This document shows positions 1-7,880 of a stretch of DNA of 9,459 nt, piece after piece. The translations under genes and the position numbers were made by a program. The stretch comes from OMOG01 sp041485845 (GTDB taxonomy: Bacteria > Acidobacteriota > Terriglobia > Bryobacterales > Bryobacteraceae), in the NCBI GenBank assembly GCA_041485845.1, contig JBGPKH010000340.1, positions 1 through 9,459 on the forward strand. The letters run 5' to 3'. A model generated the notes under the pieces. That model made no database searches, was not told the DNA's origin, and saw only the letters and a list, made by a program, of their open reading frames with translations. Position 1 is the stretch's first letter. Each line of letters starts with the position of its first letter.

Positions 1-1
1 C

Positions 2-2251
2 CGGGTGCTGCGCGGCGGGCCGCTGGCGCGGCGCAAGGCCATCGACTACGCGGCCCAGATCGCTCGCGGGCTGGCGGCGGCGCATCAGAACGGAATCGTG
101 CACCGGGACCTCAAGCCGGACAACGTGTTCGTGTGCCAGGACGGCCGTGTCAAGATCCTGGATTTCGGATTGGCGAAGGTGACGTCCACGCCGGCGGCGG
201 CGGATGACAAGACGAGCGCGCCCACCGTCGATGTGATGACCGATCCCGGCGCGGTGATGGGCACGGTGGGCTACATGTCGCCGGAGCAGGTGAGAGCGCA
301 GCCGGTGGATCATCGCGCCGATATCTTCAGTTTCGGCGTGGTGCTATACGAGATGATCGCGGGCCAGCGGGCGTTCCAGGGAAACTCGGCGGTCGAGACC
401 ATGCACGCCATCCTGCAGCACGACCCGCCGGAGGTGGAGGACAAGCGGCTGCAGCATATTGTGCGGCGGTGCCTGGAGAAGAATCCGGAGGAGCGGTTCC
501 AGTCGGCGCGGGACATTGCGTTCAATCTGGAAGCCGCTTCGGACATGACGGCGACCGGGGCGCCGCCGGTCGTGCCCCGCCGCAGATTTCCGTGGGCGCT
601 CGCGTGGCTGGCGGTGACGCTGGCGGTGCCGCTGGCGATTGCCGCCGCTTTCCTGCTGGTGAAGCGCACCGCCACCACTCCGTTCGCGGAGTTTCGCCAG
701 GTGACGTTTCGCCGCGGCAACATCGTCTCGGCGCGGTTCGCCCCCGACGGCAATTCGTTGGTCTACGGCGCGGCGTGGGAAGGCAACCCGCTGCAGGTTT
801 TCAGCGCGCGCCTGGACAGCCCGGAGTCCCGGCCCTTGGGCCTCGCGGGCGCGGATGTGCTCTCGGTCTCCGCGTCCGGGGAACTGGCGATTCTGTTGAA
901 CCGGCGCTACACCGCCGGTTGGATGAGCCGCGGCAAACTGGCGCGCGTGCCTCTGTCGGGCGGTTCGCCGCGCGACGTGCTGGACGAGGCGCAGGATGCC
1001 GACTGGGCTCCCGGCGGCGCGCGGCTGGCCGTAGCGCGGGCGGCCGGGGGAAAGTATCGCCTGGAGTATCCACCGGGAAAGACCCTGTATGAGACCAATG
1101 GCTGGATCAGCCATCCGCGGTTTTCTCCGCGCGGGGACCGCATCGCGTTTATCGAACATCCGGCGCCGGCGGATGACGCCGGGCTGATCGGCATGGTGGA
1201 TCTGAACGGCCGGAAATCCGACCTCACTGCCAAATTTGCCAGCGCGCAAGGCCTGGCCTGGACGCCTGACGGCAGCGAGATCTGGTTCACCGCTTCCGAC
1301 ATTGGTTACGAGCGGCACTTGCGCGCCGTGACGCCCGCGGGCCGGCAGCGGCTGGTGGCCCGTATGGCCGGCACCATCACCCTGCATGACATCTCCCGGC
1401 AGGGGCGGGTGCTCATCGCCCATGAGCGCATCCGCATGGGCACGCTGGCGCTGCCGGACGGCGAGACGCGGGAAAGAGAACTCTCCTGGCTCGACGGAAC
1501 TTTGACCATGGACCTTTCCTCCGATGGCAAGACGGTTCTGCTGAGCGAACAGGCGTCCGGGGCCTCGCAGGATTACGGCGTGTATCTTCGCAAGACCGAT
1601 GGGTCCGATGCCATCCATCTGGGCGACGGATTGGGTACGGCGCTGTCGCCGGACGGGAAATGGGTGATTACGAATCTGCGCGATCAATTGGTTCTGCTGC
1701 CGACCGGCGCCGGAGAACCCCAGCCGATCTCCAAGGGCGTGATTTCCTTTGGCTTGTCAGGCTGGCTGCATGACGGCAAGCACGTGCTCATCCTGGGAGC
1801 GGAGAAGGGCCAGGGCATGCGCGCTTATCTGCAAGGCTTGACCGGCGCGCCGCGCGCCGTGACTCCCGCTTTGGCGGGGGCCTTTGACATCGCCATCTCC
1901 CCTGACGACCAATGGCTGGCCGCGCGCAACCTGGACAGCGCTCTCATGCGGTATCCGATCGCGGGTGGAGAGCCGCGGCCGATCGCCGGAGTGGAGCCGG
2001 ACGAGAACGTGATCCAGTGGAGCAGTGACGGAGGGGGCCTGTATCTGGCCGGCTACGGCCAGCCGCCGGTGAAGATTACGCGCCTGGACCTGGCCAGCGG
2101 AAAGCGGCAGCTATGGCGGACCATCCAGCCGCAGGACGCGGTGGGGATCACCAATATCTCGCCCATCCGCATTACGCCGGATGGGAAGACGTACGCCTAT
2201 TCGTATTTGCGCGCGATTTCGGATCTGTACGTCGTGGACGGGTGGAAGTGA
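2..2251 (+). CDS. Membrane Ser/Thr protein kinase with C-terminal beta-propeller (PD40/TolB-like) region, 5'-partial
   Basis: The reading frame is open from the window edge, so the kinase N-lobe (glycine-rich loop and catalytic lysine) lies upstream and the GTG at base 5 is probably internal. Counting from that codon, the catalytic loop HRDLKPDN is at residues 33-40 (Asp35 catalytic), the DFG magnesium motif at 53-55, and GTVGYMSPEQ, the activation-segment end, near 86-95, followed by the DIFSFGVVLYEM helix. This is a Hanks-type kinase with its key residues intact. Arg-rich residues near 192-194 precede one membrane helix (about 196-219). The remaining 500 or so residues show repeated 'xSPDGKxxxx' blades typical of WD40-like/PD40 propellers, so a cytoplasmic kinase would be joined to an extracytoplasmic sensor. 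This architecture is strongly expanded in Acidobacteria. The ending SDLYVVDGWK resembles that of relatives I recall. Substrate and ligand are unknown. Confidence 0.93.
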   Translation, partial: RVLRGGPLARRKAIDYAAQIARGLAAAHQNGIVHRDLKPDNVFVCQDGRVKILDFGLAKVTSTPAAADDKTSAPTVDVMTDPGAVMGTVGYMSPEQVRAQPVDHRADIFSFGVVLYEMIAGQRAFQGNSAVETMHAILQHDPPEVEDKRLQHIVRRCLEKNPEERFQSARDIAFNLEAASDMTATGAPPVVPRRRFPWALAWLAVTLAVPLAIAAAFLLVKRTATTPFAEFRQVTFRRGNIVSARFAPDGNSLVYGAAWEGNPLQVFSARLDSPESRPLGLAGADVLSVSASGELAILLNRRYTAGWMSRGKLARVPLSGGSPRDVLDEAQDADWAPGGARLAVARAAGGKYRLEYPPGKTLYETNGWISHPRFSPRGDRIAFIEHPAPADDAGLIGMVDLNGRKSDLTAKFASAQGLAWTPDGSEIWFTASDIGYERHLRAVTPAGRQRLVARMAGTITLHDISRQGRVLIAHERIRMGTLALPDGETRERELSWLDGTLTMDLSSDGKTVLLSEQASGASQDYGVYLRKTDGSDAIHLGDGLGTALSPDGKWVITNLRDQLVLLPTGAGEPQPISKGVISFGLSGWLHDGKHVLILGAEKGQGMRAYLQGLTGAPRAVTPALAGAFDIAISPDDQWLAARNLDSALMRYPIAGGEPRPIAGVEPDENVIQWSSDGGGLYLAGYGQPPVKITRLDLASGKRQLWRTIQPQDAVGITNISPIRITPDGKTYAYSYLRAISDLYVVDGWK

Positions 2252-2286
2252 TGGGCGCGCGGGCAGACCGATCCGATACAACGGGC

Positions 2287-2315
2287 GAGGGAGGCCGGTC
2301 GTCCCTCACAAGGGA
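2287..2315 (+). terminator. Two mutually exclusive short hairpins downstream of the kinase gene (weak terminator candidate)
   Basis: GAGGGA (2287-2292) can pair with TCCCTC (2302-2307) around a 9-base loop. The same TCCCT (2302-2306) can instead pair with AGGGA (2311-2315) around the loop CACA. The first hairpin starts 36 bases after the kinase stop. No T-run follows, so intrinsic termination is not shown. It may be a rho-assisted 3' end or chance in GC-rich DNA. Confidence 0.25.
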
Positions 2316-2350
2316 ATCGCCTCATCAAGGACGCGGTCCCGAATGAGGGG

Positions 2351-2663
2351 ATGAAGGGTACTCTCTTCAGCGACATCCACTCCACGGCCCAGTTCTTCTT
2401 CCAGATCGACAAACAGTCCTCATCAGTCGCTGGTAGATCTGGCCCATGCCGCGGGCTTTGAAGCAACGCACGTCAACCATTTCGGCTTGAGCGGCCAGCC
2501 GGACTGGGTCTTAGCGGAACGGATCATCGAAGACGAATTCACGCTCGTCACCAATAACCGGGGGGACTTCATCCAACTTTTTCGCAAGATGGATCTGCAT
2601 CCTGGCCTCATTGTCTTGGTTCCGAACGTCGTACCGGCCTTGCGGCGGGCACTTTTCCAATAA
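2351..2663 (+). pseudogene. Frameshifted PIN-like (DUF5615-type) toxin remnant
   Basis: An ATG at 2351 opens a frame that reads FFFQIDKQ, the usual beta-strand start with an acidic residue of DUF5615/PIN-like proteins, at 2393-2416. It then runs into a TGA at 2459-2461. The next frame, from about 2424 to the TAA at 2661-2663, continues the family: SLVDLAHAAGFEATHVNHFG, then GQPDWVLAERI, then FTLVTNNRGDF with the conserved acidic site, then HPGLIVLVPNVVPALRRALF. One extra base around 2417-2423 explains the switch. The family normally runs on for some residues past 'ALF', so the 3' end is also probably lost where the convergent permease gene ends 13 bases later. Family members are putative RNases, often toxins of toxin-antitoxin pairs; no partner antitoxin is recognisable in the 99 bases upstream. 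The family call rests on remembered motifs. I see no slippery sequence for programmed frameshifting. Confidence 0.72.
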
Positions 2664-2675
2664 GCCTGTCCCAAT

Positions 2676-5102
2676 TCACTGATTCCGCAGCGCGGTCATC
2701 GGGTCCGCCCGCGTGGCCCGTCGAGCGGGCACATAGGACGCCGCCAGCGCCACCAGAGCCAGGGTCATGGAAGCCGCCGCGAAGGTTGCCGGGTCGTATG
2801 GGGAAACGCCGAACAACAGACTCGAGAGGAATCGCGTAAAGCTGGAAGCCACCGCCAGCCCGATGGCCGTGCCGGCCGCGATCCACGCCAGGTTCTGCTG
2901 CATCACCATGCCGATTACGCTGCGCTCCTGCGCCCCTAGCGCCATCCGCACGCCGAATTCCGCGGTGCGCTGCGCCACCGAGTAGGCCGTCACGCCATAG
3001 ATTCCGATCGCCGCCAGCACCATGGCGGACGCGCCCAGCGCCGCCAGCAGGATCATCGAGAAGCGCCGTCCGGCGACGGAATCCGCGAGGATCTCATCCA
3101 TGGTCGAAACCGAGGCCACCGGCAGTTCCCGATCGAGCGACGCCACGGTGGCCCGGATTCCCGGCGTGAGCAGCCTGGGATCCTGCAAGCCGCGCACCAG
3201 CAGCGTCACGCCGGCGACCGGGCTCTGCCGATACGGCAGGTAAATCTGCATCGTCTTCTGCGAGTCCAATCCGTATTGGTAGACATCGCCGACGATGCCG
3301 ACGATGGTGCGCCACGGCGCGCTCTCTCCGCCCATGCGAACTTGCCGGCCGATCGGGTCTTCGCTCGCCCACAGGCGGCGCGCCGCCGTCTGGTTGATCA
3401 AGGCGGCCTGCGGGCGATCGCGATCGTCGCCTTCTTCAAAGAGCCGGCCGCGCACCAGGGGAATCGACATGGTTCGAAAATAGTCGGGACTCACTTCGTA
3501 CCGGTCGGGTGCGGGCCTGGCGGCCGGCGGAAACACGCGGCCGGCGATCTCCAGGTAGGCACGATCGAAATTCGACGACTCCGGAAGGACGCTCACCACG
3601 CTGGTGGAGGCCACGCCGGGAAGTTGGCGCACCTTCTCCAGGAGGCTCGCCACCAGCGCGGCGCGGGTGTTTCCGTCGGGATAGCGCGCGGACGGCATGG
3701 GGATGTCCACCGCCAGCGTGTTCCGCGGATCGAAACCAGGGTCCACGTGCCGCAGGCGAACGAAGCTGTTCACTAACAGACCGGCGCATACCAGGAGCAT
3801 CACCGCGACCGCCGTCTCCGCGATCACGAGAGCTCTTCTGCCGCTTCGGCCGGCGAGCGCTGCGCCGCTACCGCCGATGCCTCCACCCAGCGCCGCCGAG
3901 GGATTGACTCCCGACAATTCGAATGCCGGGACCAGCCCGAACAGAACGCCGGTGAGCAGCGATAGCGCCGCGCAGAAGCCGACCACCCGCCAGTCGATAT
4001 CCACCTGGGCGAGCTCGGGAAGGGTTCTCGCCCCGAGACTCTGCACGACGGGCACGCACCAGAAAGCCAGCAGCAGTCCCGCGGCGCCGCCCAGCGCTCC
4101 CAGCAGCAGGCTCTCGGTCAGTTTCTGCCGCACCAATTGACTGCGATTCGCGCCCAGAGCCTGGCGAATGGCCATCTCCCTGCGCCGCGCCGGCGATTGC
4201 GCCAGCAGCAGGTTGGCCACGTTGGCGCAGGCAATCAGCAGCGTCATCAGGACGCACGCCTGCAAGATCAGCAGCGCCGGCTTGATGCTCTCCACCAGGT
4301 CGGCGTGCATGTCCACCACGCGGACACCGTGTCCAAGGTTCTCATCGGGGTAGGCCAGTTCCAGCCGCCGCGCGATGACGGTCATCTCCTGCTGCGCCTG
4401 GGACAGCTTCACGCCGGGCTTCAAACGCGCGATGGCCCGTAGGTGCCGGCCGTTGCGGATCTCGTCGGAGAAGTCCCGGGACAGCGGACGATAGATATCG
4501 GAATTCCGATGCACCAGGCGCACAGGAAGCGAGCGGAAGTCCCGCGGCAGGACTCCGATCACCGTGTACGGTTTGCCGTCCAGGTTGATCTTGCCGCCGA
4601 CGATGGACGGGTCTTTGCCAAAGCTGCGCTCCCAAAGCCCGTAACTCAGCACGGCGACGTCCCCGCCATGTTCCAGTTGTTCGCCCGGCAGAAAGGTGCG
4701 GCCCACGAGAGCCTGGGTCTTCATGACGCGGAAGAAGCGGCCGGAAACGCGCGCGCCGCCCAATTGCTCGACGCCCGAAGGCCCGGAGAGCACCGGCATC
4801 CAGGCGCCGGTGTAAGCGGCGAGGTCTTCGAACACCTGGTTCTCGCGAAGCCACTCCTCGACGTCCGGGTAGCAGACCTGGTCGCGTGCGATTCCGCGCT
4901 GCCGTTGTTCTCCCCACAACAGCACCAGGCGGTTGGGGTCGGCGTACGGCAGATTTCGCAGAAGCACGGCGTTGACGGCGCTGAAGATGGTGCTGGAAGC
5001 GCCCGTCGCCAAAGCCAGGGTGAGGACCGCGACGAGGGTGAAGCCCGGATTCTTGAGGAGCATCCGGAAGCCGTACCGCAGGTCTTCGGCGAGCCGCTTC
5101 AT
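2676..5102 (-). CDS. ADOP-class ABC transporter permease (MacB/FtsX type)
   Basis: Full-length inner-membrane permease of 808 residues with the internal duplication typical of 'acidobacterial duplicated orphan permeases'. The N-terminal LRYGFRMLLKNPGF (residues 8-21) is the class signature and leads into a first membrane helix (about 21-43). A periplasmic MacB-type domain follows (about 50-265), then a first FtsX helix block (about 280-395, with the cytoplasmic loop RRREMAIRQALGA that contacts an ATPase). A second half starts near 425 (ALVIAETAVAVMLLVCAGLLV) and has its own periplasmic domain and FtsX block (about 680-808), with the matching loop EFGVRMALGA and the C-terminal PARRATRADPMTALR. 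Relatives act with MacB-like ATPases in mechanotransmission or export; substrates are unknown. No ATPase gene is visible in the window, as is usual for this class. The ATG at 5102 lacks a clear Shine-Dalgarno, but the N-terminus matches the family. It is convergent with the kinase and divergent from uppS. Confidence 0.95.
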   Translation of the reverse strand: MKRLAEDLRYGFRMLLKNPGFTLVAVLTLALATGASSTIFSAVNAVLLRNLPYADPNRLVLLWGEQRQRGIARDQVCYPDVEEWLRENQVFEDLAAYTGAWMPVLSGPSGVEQLGGARVSGRFFRVMKTQALVGRTFLPGEQLEHGGDVAVLSYGLWERSFGKDPSIVGGKINLDGKPYTVIGVLPRDFRSLPVRLVHRNSDIYRPLSRDFSDEIRNGRHLRAIARLKPGVKLSQAQQEMTVIARRLELAYPDENLGHGVRVVDMHADLVESIKPALLILQACVLMTLLIACANVANLLLAQSPARRREMAIRQALGANRSQLVRQKLTESLLLGALGGAAGLLLAFWCVPVVQSLGARTLPELAQVDIDWRVVGFCAALSLLTGVLFGLVPAFELSGVNPSAALGGGIGGSGAALAGRSGRRALVIAETAVAVMLLVCAGLLVNSFVRLRHVDPGFDPRNTLAVDIPMPSARYPDGNTRAALVASLLEKVRQLPGVASTSVVSVLPESSNFDRAYLEIAGRVFPPAARPAPDRYEVSPDYFRTMSIPLVRGRLFEEGDDRDRPQAALINQTAARRLWASEDPIGRQVRMGGESAPWRTIVGIVGDVYQYGLDSQKTMQIYLPYRQSPVAGVTLLVRGLQDPRLLTPGIRATVASLDRELPVASVSTMDEILADSVAGRRFSMILLAALGASAMVLAAIGIYGVTAYSVAQRTAEFGVRMALGAQERSVIGMVMQQNLAWIAAGTAIGLAVASSFTRFLSSLLFGVSPYDPATFAAASMTLALVALAASYVPARRATRADPMTALRNQ

Positions 5103-5276
5103 GAAGGCGCTTGGAGCAACCCGAATGCCGTGATAAATCCTTCGGGGTCAATGATCCCAGTGGCGGACGGCGTTCGCGGCTGCGATAGAGCGTCCGGAAG
5201 CGGACGGACGCGAAGAAGAAATCAGCCTCTACGGCCGCGGCTCAAGAGTTCGCACGCACGATGGTGAGAATGTCGG

Positions 5277-6182
5277 ATGGAGTTCACCCATTCCGCAAAG
5301 GGCTTTGCTACCATAAGTGATTACTTCATGAAGGCGTTACTGGAATCGCTCCAGCCAGGAGAAAGGGACTGGGATCTGGCCCAGGCGATCGACCCAATCC
5401 GGCTCCCGGCGCATATCGCGATCATCATGGATGGCAATGGACGGTGGGCGGGGCGCAGGCGTCTGCCACGCGTGGCCGGCCACAAGGCGGGCATCGGACC
5501 GGTTCGCTCCACGGTGGAAACCTGCGCGCGCCTGGGCGTCAAGGCGCTCACCCTGTACGCGTTCTCCGTCGAAAACTGGAAGCGCCCGCGCACCGAAGTC
5601 GAGACCCTCTGGCGATTGCTGCGCTACTATCTCAAGCACGAGCTCCCCGACCTTCAGAAGAACGACATTCGCTTGCAGGCTATCGGGCGCCTGGACGCTC
5701 TGCCTCCGGAAGTCCGGCGCGAGTTGGAGTACGCGGTGGACGCCACCTCCGCCAATCGCCGCATGCTGGTGAATCTCGCCATCAATTACGGCGGACGCGC
5801 GGAGATTGTGGACGCCGTCAACGCGATTCTCGACATGGCGCGGCTGGAGGGCAGCCTCTCGTCGCTGAAATTGGACGAAGAGCTGATCGCCGCCAACCTC
5901 TATACTGCCTCGTCCCCGGATCCCGATCTGCTGATCCGCACCTCCGGCGAGATGCGCATCAGCAACTTCCTGCTGTGGCAGATCGCCTACGCGGAGCTTT
6001 ACGTCACTGAAACCCTGTGGCCGGATTTCACGCGCCGGGACTTGCTACAGGCCGTTCTGGAATATCAGAAGCGGGACCGCCGCTACGGCGGACTGAGCGC
6101 AGGGCCGGGTGGAGGCGCCTCCACCAACGGAACGGCGGAGATCGGCAACGGCAATCTGCTCGAAGCGCTCCGCTCGTCATGA
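5277..6182 (+). CDS. uppS: Isoprenyl (di-trans,poly-cis-undecaprenyl) diphosphate synthase
   Basis: Cis-prenyltransferase that adds isopentenyl diphosphate units to farnesyl diphosphate, giving the C55 lipid carrier for peptidoglycan and other envelope polymers. Visible motifs, numbered from the ATG at 5277: HIAIIMDGNGRWA (46-58, Asp52 the catalytic and Mg-binding Asp), RVAGHKAG (the Arg/His diphosphate loop), LTLYAFSVENWKRP (the Ser/Asn/Trp loop), and RTSGEMRISNFLLWQ (from 221) followed by AYAELYVTETLWPDF. The protein is about 50 residues longer than typical members. Part of this is a Gly/Ser/Asn-rich C-terminal tail after the conserved domain; the rest is the N-terminus, which may be over-called. 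A second in-frame ATG at 5328 (MKALLESLQ) would remove 17 residues. Neither start has a strong ribosome site: GGTGAG lies about 9 bases before 5277, nothing clear before 5328. The stop overlaps the cdsA start in ATGA, implying translational coupling. Confidence 0.96.
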   Translation: MEFTHSAKGFATISDYFMKALLESLQPGERDWDLAQAIDPIRLPAHIAIIMDGNGRWAGRRRLPRVAGHKAGIGPVRSTVETCARLGVKALTLYAFSVENWKRPRTEVETLWRLLRYYLKHELPDLQKNDIRLQAIGRLDALPPEVRRELEYAVDATSANRRMLVNLAINYGGRAEIVDAVNAILDMARLEGSLSSLKLDEELIAANLYTASSPDPDLLIRTSGEMRISNFLLWQIAYAELYVTETLWPDFTRRDLLQAVLEYQKRDRRYGGLSAGPGGGASTNGTAEIGNGNLLEALRSS

Positions 6183-6946
6183 AGCGGGCCCTCACCGCGG
6201 CGGCGCTGATTCCGATCGTCGTCTACACGGTTCTGTTTGCGGATTTCTGGATCTTTCTCGCCGTACTCACCACGGTCGCGTGTCTTTGTTACCGCGAGTA
6301 CGCCGGCATCGCGACGGCATACGGCTTTGGCGCGCCCGGGCCGCTGGGCTTCGCCGCGGGCTTCCTGATGCTGGTGTGGGAAGGCGAATCGTGGCTCCTG
6401 CTGACTGCCATGGCGCTCCTTGTGTTGGCCCTGGCCATGCGGGGCGAAGACCTGGCCAAGTCGCTCCCGCGCGCCGCGTTGCTGTTCACCGGGGTGGTGT
6501 ATGTTTTCGGATGCTGGAAATGCGCGCTGCCGCTGCGCGCGCAGAACCCGCACTGGCTGATGTACGGCTTGTTGGTGAGCTGGGCGGGCGACATCGGCGC
6601 CTACTATGTGGGCCGGAAATTCGGCCGCCACAAGATGGCGCCGCGCGTGAGTCCCCAGAAGTCGTGGGAGGGCGCGGCAGCCTCGGTAGTGACGTCGATT
6701 GCGCTCGCGGGCGCATACCTGGTGCGATTCATTCCCGGAGTTTCGATCGCCGCCGCGATCGCGGTTACGGCGGCCGCCAATGTAGCGGGGCAGATCGGCG
6801 ACCTGGCGGAATCGGCCATGAAACGCGGGGCGAACGTGAAGGATAGCGGCGCCATGCTGCCGGGCCACGGCGGGTTCCTCGACCGGGTGGACAGCACGCT
6901 CTTCGCGCTGCCGGTGATTTACGCGTACCTCAAGCTGGTGGGATGA
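6179..6946 (+). CDS. cdsA: Phosphatidate cytidylyltransferase (CDP-diglyceride synthase)
   Basis: Integral membrane enzyme that converts phosphatidic acid and CTP to CDP-diacylglycerol, the branch-point precursor of bacterial phospholipids. The 255-residue protein is strongly hydrophobic with multiple membrane segments. It carries the loop VSPQKSWEG and the complete CDS signature at residues 212-238: SAMKR, then KDSGAMLPGHGGFLDR, then VD, with the metal-binding Asp residues and the HGG in place. The ATG at 6179 is chosen because it overlaps the uppS stop (ATGA) and gives MKRALTAAALIPIVV, a normal family N-terminus; the frame stays open upstream to 6017 but that part is a shadow of uppS. In many bacteria dxr and rseP follow uppS-cdsA. 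Here the gene is followed 12 bases later by an inverted repeat and then gene wreckage, so the cluster ends at cdsA. Confidence 0.96.
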   Translation: MKRALTAAALIPIVVYTVLFADFWIFLAVLTTVACLCYREYAGIATAYGFGAPGPLGFAAGFLMLVWEGESWLLLTAMALLVLALAMRGEDLAKSLPRAALLFTGVVYVFGCWKCALPLRAQNPHWLMYGLLVSWAGDIGAYYVGRKFGRHKMAPRVSPQKSWEGAAASVVTSIALAGAYLVRFIPGVSIAAAIAVTAAANVAGQIGDLAESAMKRGANVKDSGAMLPGHGGFLDRVDSTLFALPVIYAYLKLVG

Positions 6947-6957
6947 GCGAAGAATTA

Positions 6958-7106
6958 TTAGCCACGAATGAACACGAATAAACACGAATAAGAAAGAGTG
7001 CGCGGGGGCGTCCGTTCCCACACTTCGCCGCGATTCTGTGGCTAACTGAGTGAAGCACACACCCATCCGGTCTTATTCGTGTTCATTCGTGTTCATTCGT
7101 GGCCAA
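6958..7106. repeat. Inverted repeat of 36-base arms made of 10-base tandem units
   Basis: The left arm (6958-6993) and the reverse complement of the right arm (7071-7106) match at 34 of 36 positions by direct comparison. Each arm holds three 10-base units of the form CACGAATRAA, CACGAATRAA, CACGAATAAG (left 6963-6992, right 7072-7101). An outer pair GCGAAGAA (6947-6954) and TTCTTCGC (7115-7122) extends the symmetry with an offset, and GTGGCTAA (7038-7045) in the 77-base centre is a further partial copy of the arm tip. From memory, CACGAATRAA-type strings recur as dispersed intergenic repeats in environmental genomes. The arms could fold into a long hairpin after cdsA and act as a transcript end, or be a nonautonomous mobile or recombinogenic repeat. 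No protein gene lies inside. Confidence 0.88.
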
Positions 7107-7177
7107 ATTCGTTTTTCTTCGCTGTTTTGTGCTGCCGCTTGCGCCCGGCCCCGCAGGCCGTTACCGTGGAATCCACC

Positions 7178-7880
7178 ATGCGGAACTTCGATAGTCTCTC
7201 GGAACGCGAGATTCTGGCTCTCGCCATCTCGCCCGAGGAAGAGGACGAGCGTGTCTATGTGGATTTTGCGGAAAGCCTGCACGAAAATTTCGCGGCTTCG
7301 GCGGCGGGTGTTCGACGGCATGCGCGCCGAGGAATCCGGCCACCACCGCCGGCTGATCGAGCTCTGCCGGCAGCGATTCGGCGAGCATATTCCGCTGATC
7401 CGCCGGCAGGACGTGAAAGGGTTCGTCCTGCGCAGACCCACCTGGCTGATCGGCCCGCTGGGGCTGGATGTGGTCCGCCAACAGGCCAGCACCATGGAAG
7501 TGGAAAGCCGTTAGTTCTACGAAAAGGCCGCGGCGCGGACCCGGGACGCGGGCGCGCGTCAACTGCTGGACGACCTGGCTCAGGAGGAGCGCTCGCACGA
7601 AAACCGCGCCGAGGACAAACTTCCGCCCGGCGCCAAGCGCGAGGAGGAAGATGCTCGTCGCCGCCTCTTCGTGCTGCAAATCGTGCAGCCGCGCCTGATG
7701 GATGGCTCGGTCTCCACGCTGGCGCCGGTCTTCGCCGCGGCCTTCGCGACCAAGAGCGGTTGGGACGCTTTCGTAGTGGGCCTGGCCGCTTCCGTGGGAG
7801 CGGGAATCAGCATGGGATTTGAGAATTCGCGAGTCCCCGATTGTAGCAAATCTTGCGCGAAGCGATTTGTCGAATATTAG
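7178..7880 (+). pseudogene. mbfA: Broken mbfA-like gene: ferritin-like (erythrin) domain plus start of VIT1-like domain
   Basis: Intact relatives (MbfA / 'erythrin-vacuolar iron transport' proteins) join an N-terminal di-iron ferritin-like domain to a VIT1-like membrane domain and are linked to iron export and peroxide tolerance. The ATG at 7178 starts MRNFDSLSEREILALAISPE, and the frame continues with EEEDERVYVDFAESLHENF. Lesion one: an extra G within 7302-7308 shifts the frame before VFDGMRAEESGHHRRLIEL, the EExxH metal motif. The new frame continues through HIPLIRRQDVKGFVLRRP. Lesion two: an amber TAG at 7512-7514 just before FYEKAAARTRDA. The frame then continues through LAQEERSHE, the second metal motif, and LFVLQIVQPRLMDGSVSTL. 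Lesion three: after GAGISMGF (ending 7820) the sequence departs from the family and stops at 7878-7880, so nearly all membrane helices are missing. No product is expected to work. The start has no clear Shine-Dalgarno. Confidence 0.85.

Noticed and set aside
344..1687. Long minus-strand open frame (447 codons) opposite the kinase gene
   Set aside because: It is the antisense shadow of a GC-rich gene; the translation is Arg/Pro/Gly/His-rich with no family motif, while the plus frame has clear kinase and propeller motifs.
2411..2430. Programmed ribosomal frameshift in the DUF5615-like gene
   Set aside because: No slippery heptamer, downstream structure or internal Shine-Dalgarno is evident at the junction, and the 3' end also looks truncated, so decay is simpler.
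3276..3776. Plus-strand open frames opposite the permease gene
   Set aside because: Low-information Arg/Ala/Gly-rich translations with no ribosome site; the minus-strand permease is continuous and well matched to its family.
2..5102. Kinase, toxin remnant and permease as one functional system
   Set aside because: The kinase and permease are convergent, and both belong to families scattered in many copies through acidobacterial genomes, so adjacency is weak evidence.
6083..7066. Minus-strand open frame of 327 codons across uppS, cdsA and the inverted repeat
   Set aside because: Composition is shadow-like (Arg/His/Gln-rich), and it lies opposite two well-supported genes and runs into a noncoding repeat.
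6963..7101. CRISPR-like array in the CACGAAT units
   Set aside because: The units are 10 bases long, directly adjacent with no spacers, and arranged as two facing arms; no cas gene is present.
7846..7870. Imperfect palindrome (GCAAATC ... GATTTGT) between the mbfA fragments as an attachment or terminator site
   Set aside because: Arms are only 7 bases with a mismatch, no T-run follows, and no integrase or matching second site is in the window.
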